From assembly GCF_000282215.1 (NCBI RefSeq), contig NZ_AKJS01000085.1, positions 1 through 62,659 of the forward strand: DNA of 62,659 nt, written 5' to 3'. The stretch's first letter is position 1, and the number at the start of each line of letters is the position of its first letter. This DNA is from Pseudomonas sp. GM21 (lineage in GTDB: Bacteria > Pseudomonadota > Gammaproteobacteria > Pseudomonadales > Pseudomonadaceae). A model generated the notes under the pieces. The model was not told the origin of the DNA and did not search any database. It worked only from the letters and a program-made list of their open reading frames with translations. Positions 57,034-62,659 of this stretch are shown piece after piece. Made by a program: the position numbers and the translations under genes.

Positions 57034-58153
57034 GGTCATGACGCTGGTGGGAACACGGCCCGAGCTGATCAAGATGAGTCGTGTTATTGCAGAGTTGGAT
57101 AAACAGACTGATCATGTGCTCGTTCACTCCGGTCAGAACTATGACTATGAGTTGAATCAGGTTTTTTTTGATGATCTCGAAATTCGCAAGCCTGATCATT
57201 TTCTTGGTGCAGTGGGCGAGACGGCTGCCCAAACTATTGCGGAAGTTATCTCAAAGTCAGATGAGATATTCGAGCTGGAAAAACCTGATGCACTTTTGTT
57301 GTATGGGGATACTAATACCTGCTTAGCTGTTATCGCTGCGAAGCGTCGAAAAATTCCAGTCTTTCATATGGAGGCGGGCAATCGCTGTTTTGATCAGCGA
57401 GTGCCTGAAGAGTTGAATCGTAAGGTTCTTGATCATCTAAGTGATATTAATCTGGTTTTGACTGAGCATGCTCGTCGATATCTATTAGATGAAGGTATCA
57501 GGCCTGAAACGATCATTAAAACAGGGTCGCACATGGAGGAAGTACTTGATCATTATATGCCGAATATTTTGGCATCTGATATCTTGGAGCGTGAGCAACT
57601 CGAAGACGGTAAATTTTTTATCGTTAGTGCTCATCGTGAAGAAAACGTAGATACACCTAAAAACCTGCTCGATCTCCTAGAGTCGCTTCGTGCATTGGCC
57701 GATAATTACGGGTTTCCCGTTATTGTCTCTACGCACCCTCGCACGCGAAAACGTCTTGAAGCGTTGGGCGAGTCCCTTGAGCATCCGTTGATTCGGTTTG
57801 TCAAACCATTTGGTTTGCTTGATTATATCAAGTTGCAGATGGGGTCGTTTTGTGTTCTGTCTGACAGCGGAACCATTACCGAGGAGGCCTCTTTATTGAA
57901 CCTCCCCGCGGTTACAATTCGCAATGCTCATGAGCGTCCTGAGGGAATGGATGAGGGAACGCTCATCATGTGTGGGCTCAAGGTTGACCGGGTGCTGGAT
58001 GCCGTGCGGGTTGTGACGAGCCAGCATCACCGTGGCGCTCGTGTCATTCCTGTTGTAAAGGACTATCTTGGTGGCCCGGTCTCAAAACAGATAGCACGAG
58101 TTATTTATAGTTATACGGATTATATTAATCGTACCGTATGGTCTAAGGCATAA
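57026..58153 (+). CDS. fnlC: UDP-sugar C2-epimerase (FnlC/WbjD/WbvD type)
   Basis: A 375-residue non-hydrolysing UDP-GlcNAc 2-epimerase family member: VGTRPELIKMSRVIAELD, HMEAGNRCFDQRVPEE and SDSGTITEEASLLN. Beside FnlA-type and reductase genes, these enzymes perform the last C2 epimerisation giving UDP-L-FucNAc or UDP-L-QuiNAc. WecB-like ManNAc formation is the alternative but fits the context less well. Confidence 0.9.
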   Translation: MLKVMTLVGTRPELIKMSRVIAELDKQTDHVLVHSGQNYDYELNQVFFDDLEIRKPDHFLGAVGETAAQTIAEVISKSDEIFELEKPDALLLYGDTNTCLAVIAAKRRKIPVFHMEAGNRCFDQRVPEELNRKVLDHLSDINLVLTEHARRYLLDEGIRPETIIKTGSHMEEVLDHYMPNILASDILEREQLEDGKFFIVSAHREENVDTPKNLLDLLESLRALADNYGFPVIVSTHPRTRKRLEALGESLEHPLIRFVKPFGLLDYIKLQMGSFCVLSDSGTITEEASLLNLPAVTIRNAHERPEGMDEGTLIMCGLKVDRVLDAVRVVTSQHHRGARVIPVVKDYLGGPVSKQIARVIYSYTDYINRTVWSKA

Positions 58154-58165
58154 AAGGGAGGACAC

Positions 58166-59128
58166 ATGCGCGTATTGGTGACGGGATCGTCTGGATTTGT
58201 TGGCAACAGGCTGCTCAATGTATTAGCAAACAAAAAAAATGTTGAGGTATTTGCAGCCGCGCGTGGTGAGTCTATCGATGGTCCTGCTACGGTGCGTTTG
58301 CTGAAAAATTTCGAGCTTTCCTCTGCTGTGGATTGGACGCCAAATTTGATTGGTTTTGACGTTGTCGTCCATGCAGCGGCTCGAGTTCATGTCATGAACG
58401 ATCAAGCATTAAACCCTCTGGAGGCATTTAGAGCTGTTAATGTTAAAGGGACGCTAAAGCTTGCTGAGCAAGCGGCTTCGGCTGGAGTTCGTCGTTTCGT
58501 TTTTATAAGCTCTATAAAGGTCAATGGTGAGAGCACGACAAAGGATGATGCTTACTCGCCAGACGCAGTACCTGCACCGTTAGACCCGTATGGTGTTTCC
58601 AAGATGGAAGCTGAATCAGGTCTGAAGGCTATTGCACAAAGGACAGGGATGGAGGTTGTAATAATCAGGCCTGTATTAGTTTATGGGCCTGGCGTTAAGG
58701 CGAATTTTCTGAAGATGATGCAGTGGCTTGATAAGGGCTTCCCTTTGCCCTTTGGCGCGATTCGAAATAGCCGAAGCCTTGTTGCGTTAGATAACCTGGT
58801 TGATCTAATAATTTTATGTATGGAACATCCCGCGGCGGCCAATCAAACCTTCATGGTAAGTGACGGTGAAGATCTGTCGACTACTGAATTATTACGGAGA
58901 ATGGCGTGTGCGCTGGACAAACCCGCGCGTCTACTTCCTGTGCCAGAATGGATACTTCGCTTAGGTGCCAGCCTTTTTGGGAAGTCAGATCTTTTGCAAC
59001 GGCTATGTGGATCGCTTCGGGTAGATATAAGCAAGACTCGCGATGTTTTAGGATGGAAACCATTAGTCTCTGTGGATTCTGCTTTAAAGGAGGCGGCTAT
59101 ACACTTTCAAGAGAGTCGCAAGCAATGA
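58166..59128 (+). CDS. wbpV: WbpV-like NAD-dependent epimerase/dehydratase
   Basis: A 320-residue extended SDR: VTGSSGFVGNRLLN, then FISSIKVNGEST and YGVSKMEAE (catalytic Tyr-Lys). WbpV and its relatives reduce UDP-4-keto-6-deoxy-GlcNAc, the WbpM product, to UDP-D-QuiNAc or D-FucNAc. Its placement directly before wbpL and wbpM is the same as in several P. aeruginosa serotypes. Its stop overlaps the wbpL start as ATGA. Confidence 0.85.
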   Translation: MRVLVTGSSGFVGNRLLNVLANKKNVEVFAAARGESIDGPATVRLLKNFELSSAVDWTPNLIGFDVVVHAAARVHVMNDQALNPLEAFRAVNVKGTLKLAEQAASAGVRRFVFISSIKVNGESTTKDDAYSPDAVPAPLDPYGVSKMEAESGLKAIAQRTGMEVVIIRPVLVYGPGVKANFLKMMQWLDKGFPLPFGAIRNSRSLVALDNLVDLIILCMEHPAAANQTFMVSDGEDLSTTELLRRMACALDKPARLLPVPEWILRLGASLFGKSDLLQRLCGSLRVDISKTRDVLGWKPLVSVDSALKEAAIHFQESRKQ

Positions 59129-60156
59129 GTTACTGGTGGTTGATTCCGGCTGTGGCCATTATTTCGTTATGTCTTACAGCGGGATTGCGTCGTTATGCGC
59201 TTGCTTTAAGTATTATTGATGTCCCCAACGCTCGTAGTTCTCATTCGGTTCCGACTCCACGGGGTGGAGGGGTTGCAATCGTTGTAGCTTTCCTGCTCTC
59301 ACTCCCATTATTGGGTTGGGGAAATCTAGTTCCCTGGGAAGCTCTGGCAGCTTTTGGCGGTGCAGGGGGGGTGGTTGCAGTCATCGGTTTTATGGATGAT
59401 CACGGTCATATAGCCGCTCGATGGCGCCTACTTGGTCATTTCAGTGCTGGTGCTTGGGCGTTGTTCTGGTTTGGTGGGCTTCCTTCTGTCGCTGTTATTG
59501 GTTGGACAGTTGACCTCGGCTGGATAGGACACCTTCTTGGGGTAATTTACTTGGTATGGATGCTAAATCTTTACAATTTCATGGATGGAATTGACGGTAT
59601 TGCCAGTGTTGAGGCTATTTGTGCTTGCCTCGGAGCCTGTTTACTTTACTGGCTGGGCGGATTTGCTGAGCTTTTATGGGCTCCTTTGATACTGGCTATG
59701 GCCGTTGCCGGGTTTCTCTATTGGAATTTTCCTCCCGCGCGTATTTTTATGGGAGACGCGGGAAGTGGGTTTCTGGGGATCACCTTGGGAATGATTTCGT
59801 TTCAGGCTGCATGGGTTTCATCGCAGCTACTTTGGGGATGGCTGATCCTCTTGGGTGTGTTTATTGTCGATGCAACATTTACACTGCTGCGTAGGCTGGT
59901 CCGAGGAGATAAAGTTTACGAGGCTCACCGCAGCCATGCTTATCAGTATGCTTCGCGAATGGTTGGGAAGCACTTGCCAGTCACGCTTACGGTGGGTGGC
60001 ATCAACCTGTTTTGGTTGTTGCCTATTGGTATCTGTGTAACAAAGTTTGGGCTGGATGGAGCTCTCGGGCTGATGATCGCCTACGTGCCTTTAATCGTCT
60101 TGGCCATAAAATTTCACGCAGGTGAGTTAGAAAAGGCCCCATCCTCAAATATTTGA
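59125..60156 (+). CDS. wbpL: Undecaprenyl-phosphate sugar-1-phosphate transferase, WbpL-like
   Basis: 343 residues from ATG 59125 with about ten membrane helices. Family motifs are NLYNFMDGIDG, FMGDAGSGFLG and the basic AHRSHAYQ loop. WecA/WbpL enzymes start O-antigen synthesis by moving GlcNAc-1-P, FucNAc-1-P or QuiNAc-1-P to undecaprenyl phosphate. The 906-residue-per-frame alternative start at 58906 lies inside wbpV and is rejected. It makes D-QuiNAc or D-FucNAc from WbpM/WbpV a likely first sugar. Confidence 0.9.
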   Translation: MSYWWLIPAVAIISLCLTAGLRRYALALSIIDVPNARSSHSVPTPRGGGVAIVVAFLLSLPLLGWGNLVPWEALAAFGGAGGVVAVIGFMDDHGHIAARWRLLGHFSAGAWALFWFGGLPSVAVIGWTVDLGWIGHLLGVIYLVWMLNLYNFMDGIDGIASVEAICACLGACLLYWLGGFAELLWAPLILAMAVAGFLYWNFPPARIFMGDAGSGFLGITLGMISFQAAWVSSQLLWGWLILLGVFIVDATFTLLRRLVRGDKVYEAHRSHAYQYASRMVGKHLPVTLTVGGINLFWLLPIGICVTKFGLDGALGLMIAYVPLIVLAIKFHAGELEKAPSSNI

Positions 60157-60246
60157 CGTTTGATGTTGTAAAGTGTTGATTGTTTGCGACGGTGGCACGC
60201 ATTGTGTCTGACTAACAAAAGTGTGGCGAGAGGTGTTCGAAGGGGT

Positions 60247-62241
60247 ATGGAAAGGTTCCGAGCTTTGCTATTAGGTCTTCCGCGCCGCAGTAAACGACTG
60301 ATTCAGGTGACGATAGACATTGTCCTTGTATGGCTAGCCCTCTGGATGGCATTTGTTGTTCGCTTGGGGGTTGATGATTTGATCAATCCTTTTACTCAAC
60401 ACCTTTGGCTCTTCCTAAGTGCCCCAGTGGTAGCCATTCCGCTGTTTATTCGCTTTGGCATGTATCGCGCAGTTATGCGCTACTTCGGTAATGACGCTCT
60501 TATCGCAATCATCAAGGCAGTCAGCCTTTCATCCTTGATTCTCGGAGTTGTCGTCTATTGGTACAGTAATCATCAAAATGTCGTACCTCGGTCAATCATT
60601 TTCAATTACTGGTGGTTGAATTTGATCATGATTGGTGGTTTGCGGCTGGCAATGCGTCAGTTTTTCCTTGGCGACTGGTTTGCTGCAGTTCAGCATGTCC
60701 CTTTCACTAATCGTGATGACGGTTTGCCTAAAGTAGCTATCTACGGAGCTGGCGCCGCGGGAAATCAGCTTGTCGCAGCGTTGCGAATGGGACGGATCAT
60801 GCGTCCTGTCGCCTTTATCGATGACGATAGCGGTATTGCCAGTCGTATTATCTCCGGATTGCAAGTTTACAAACCCAAGCATATTCAACAGATGATTGAG
60901 GCGACTGGCGCGCAAGAAATATTACTGGCGATTCCTTCATCGTCTCGTGGTCGTCGTCGTGAGATTCTCGGTTTACTTGAGCGTTTCCCGCTTCATGTCC
61001 GTAGTGTGCCTGGGTTCATGGACTTGGCAAGCGGTCGGGTTAAGGTTGATGATATCCAAGAGGTGGACATAGCCGATTTGCTGGGCCGTGATGCAGTGCC
61101 TGCTCAAGAAGAGCTACTTGAGCACTGTATCAAGGGGCAGGTAGTTCTTGTCACAGGTGCGGGCGGCTCCATAGGCTCCGAACTGTGCCGACAAATCCTG
61201 GAGCTGCGTCCGACGATCCTTTTGTTGTTCGAACATAGCGAATTTAACCTCTACAGTATTCTTTCTGAACTTGAGCAGCGAATTGCTCGTGAATCCTTTT
61301 CGGTAAAACTGCTACCAATTTTAGGGTCAGTTCGAAATCAGCACAAACTTTTGGATGTCATGAACTCTTGGCATGTAGACACTGTTTATCACGCTGCAGC
61401 TTATAAACATGTCCCTATGGTTGAGCACAATATCGCCGAGGGTGTGCTAAACAACGTGATAGGCACTCTTAATACAGCTCAGGCTGCTTTGCAGGCAGGT
61501 GTCTCTAATTTTGTACTGATTTCTACTGACAAGGCGGTGCGGCCCACCAACGTAATGGGTAGTACCAAACGTCTGGCAGAACTGACTCTTCAGGCATTGA
61601 GTAAAGAAGCCGAGCCCGTGTTATTTGGCGATATGGCCAGTGTCTCCGCGATGAATAGAACTCGGTTTACAATGGTGCGGTTTGGTAATGTTCTGGGATC
61701 CTCAGGTTCGGTTATCCCTTTATTTCATAAGCAAATCAAGTCGGGTGGTCCAATAACGGTTACTCACCCGAAGATTACTCGTTACTTCATGACTATTCCC
61801 GAAGCCGCACAGCTAGTCATTCAAGCTGGCTCTATGGGACAGGGCGGAGACGTATTCGTGCTAGACATGGGCGAGCCAGTAAAAATCGTCGAACTGGCTG
61901 AGAAAATGATTCACCTGTCCGGTTTAAGTGTCCGTTCAGAGAAAAACGCACATGGTGATATCGCGATTGAGTTCACTGGCTTGCGCCCAGGTGAGAAGCT
62001 TTACGAAGAGTTGCTGATTGGAGATAACGTAACTGCAACTCAACATCCGATGATCATGACTGCAAGTGAGGATTATCTGGCTTGGGGTGTGCTCAAGGCC
62101 AGGCTTGCCGAACTGCTGGCTGCTATCGAGCAGGATGACTACTCCCGTGTCCGTCAATTGCTGCGTGAAACTGTCCAGGGTTACGCGCCTGCTGGCGAAA
62201 TCGTTGACTGGATCTATCAGCAACGTCGACTTGAGCCATGA
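60247..62241 (+). CDS. wbpM: Membrane-bound UDP-GlcNAc 4,6-dehydratase, WbpM-like
   Basis: 664 residues from ATG 60247, against about 665 for P. aeruginosa WbpM; the TTG at 60184 lacks support. Four N-terminal membrane helices (about 15-140) are followed by a CoA-binding-like Rossmann region (YGAGAAGNQLVAALR) and the SDR domain with VTGAGGSIGSELCRQ and STDKAVRPTNVMGSTKR, where Met replaces the catalytic Tyr as in this family. It makes UDP-4-keto-6-deoxy-GlcNAc. In Pseudomonas wbpM marks the far border of the O-antigen locus. Confidence 0.94.
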   Translation: MERFRALLLGLPRRSKRLIQVTIDIVLVWLALWMAFVVRLGVDDLINPFTQHLWLFLSAPVVAIPLFIRFGMYRAVMRYFGNDALIAIIKAVSLSSLILGVVVYWYSNHQNVVPRSIIFNYWWLNLIMIGGLRLAMRQFFLGDWFAAVQHVPFTNRDDGLPKVAIYGAGAAGNQLVAALRMGRIMRPVAFIDDDSGIASRIISGLQVYKPKHIQQMIEATGAQEILLAIPSSSRGRRREILGLLERFPLHVRSVPGFMDLASGRVKVDDIQEVDIADLLGRDAVPAQEELLEHCIKGQVVLVTGAGGSIGSELCRQILELRPTILLLFEHSEFNLYSILSELEQRIARESFSVKLLPILGSVRNQHKLLDVMNSWHVDTVYHAAAYKHVPMVEHNIAEGVLNNVIGTLNTAQAALQAGVSNFVLISTDKAVRPTNVMGSTKRLAELTLQALSKEAEPVLFGDMASVSAMNRTRFTMVRFGNVLGSSGSVIPLFHKQIKSGGPITVTHPKITRYFMTIPEAAQLVIQAGSMGQGGDVFVLDMGEPVKIVELAEKMIHLSGLSVRSEKNAHGDIAIEFTGLRPGEKLYEELLIGDNVTATQHPMIMTASEDYLAWGVLKARLAELLAAIEQDDYSRVRQLLRETVQGYAPAGEIVDWIYQQRRLEP

Positions 62242-62292
62242 TCACTGCACATGTTACATTGCGATATCAGAATATTCGCCGCCAGAAGGTTC

Positions 62293-62659
62293 GTAAGCGC
62301 TCCATAAACCCCACATTCAAAGTCACCACCTGATCCTCAATGCTGTGCTCCCGATTCCTTTCCGGAGCCAGCACCTCATGATGCGTCCTGACGCAAAAGT
62401 CGAAAAAGTCTATATCTATCCCAAGCCCGTCGACTTCCGAAAATCCATTGATGGCCTCGCTGCGCTGGTCGAACTGGACATCAAGGTCGCGGTGTTTGAC
62501 CCGGTGCTTTTCGTGTTCCTTAACAAGCCTCGAAACCGAGTGAAGATTTTGTATTGGGAGCGCAACGGCTTTTGCCTTTGGCTAAAGCGCCTGGAATCCG
62601 AGCGTTTCAAAACATCGCCGGATTGCTCCGATGAAGCGTATCCGATCCATGAACCACAC
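62293..62659 (+). mobile_element. IS66-family insertion sequence, left end (runs off the window)
   Basis: GTAAGCG at 62293 fits the usual terminus of IS66-family elements. It is followed by about 80 bases of non-coding sequence and a tnpB gene. The left end lies about 50 bases after the wbpM stop. The right end, transposase and target duplication are outside the window. Confidence 0.7.
62378..62659 (+). CDS. tnpB: IS66-family TnpB (Orf2), 3' end outside window
   Basis: The frame stays open from ATG 62378 to the window end (94 codons): MMRPDAKVEKVYIYPKPVDF, then RKSIDGLAALVE and YWERNGFCLWLKRLESERF, the TnpB signature of IS66 elements. TnpB is an accessory protein needed for transposition in this family; the DDE transposase TnpC would follow. 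A tnpA-like gene is not visible upstream in the 85 bases after the inferred left end. Confidence 0.9.
   Translation, partial: MMRPDAKVEKVYIYPKPVDFRKSIDGLAALVELDIKVAVFDPVLFVFLNKPRNRVKILYWERNGFCLWLKRLESERFKTSPDCSDEAYPIHEPH

Overview
The window looks like a chromosomal segment of a Pseudomonas of the fluorescens group. The reasons are the high-GC coding style, the many inverted REP-type repeats with the 'gagcgagcctgctcgc' core, the NAGGN osmolyte operon, the fused tyrA-aroA gene, and two gene orders that I recall from P. aeruginosa. One is the fumC to rbdA block (PA0854-PA0862 there). The other is the ubiG/mupP/mtnA/gyrA/serC/pheA/hisC/tyrA-aroA/cmk/rpsA/ihfB block leading to the O-antigen locus. 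No tRNA, rRNA, CRISPR array or prophage was seen.

Layout. 1-6.6 kb: the tail of a MocR-type regulator, small secreted or cysteine-cluster proteins, a START-domain protein, an LTA-synthase-like membrane sulfatase, a 50-residue DUF3309 protein, an SDR, YnfA, a divergent CsrA/Rsm paralog and YheU. 6.9-11.7 kb (minus strand): the three-gene operon for the osmoprotectant N-acetylglutaminylglutamine amide (amidotransferase, synthetase, M42 peptidase). 12.0-16.8 kb: a 1600-residue protein with dermonecrotic-toxin-like, leucine-rich-repeat and NEL-type E3 ubiquitin ligase regions, an effector-like gene among housekeeping genes. 16.8-25.5 kb: mnmC, a polyphosphate:AMP phosphotransferase, a thiolase, an EamA transporter, fumC, DUF2059 and bolA. 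25.7-33.5 kb: trhO, a DsbA-like protein, an ABC exporter, the dual GGDEF/EAL protein RbdA, a TenA-like protein and a stand-alone diguanylate cyclase. 33.9-38.9 kb: yciK, mupP, ubiG, an MTA-deaminase-like amidohydrolase and mtnA. 39.3-50.2 kb: gyrA, then the aromatic/serine supra-operon serC-pheA-hisC-tyrA/aroA-cmk-rpsA, with overlapping or nearly touching genes.

A group II intron sits just after the rpsA terminator, the typical place for class C introns. Its reverse transcriptase/maturase gene is frameshifted. After a small lipoprotein, ihfB and lapA, the sequence becomes AT-richer and enters the O-antigen locus (53.3-62.2 kb). This holds a decayed rmlB start, a WbuB-like glycosyltransferase, three genes for a 2-acetamido-2,6-dideoxy-L-hexose nucleotide (RmlD-like reductase, FnlA-type dehydratase/epimerase, FnlC-type 2-epimerase), and wbpV-, wbpL- and wbpM-like genes. 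The reductase is short and RmlD-like rather than WbjC-like, which suggests L-QuiNAc rather than L-FucNAc. No wzx, wzy or wzz lies between ihfB and wbpM. An IS66-family element begins directly after wbpM and runs off the window.

Most of the window is conserved core genome. The accessory material is the NEL/toxin protein, the group II intron, the O-antigen cassette with its rmlB relic, and the IS66 element.
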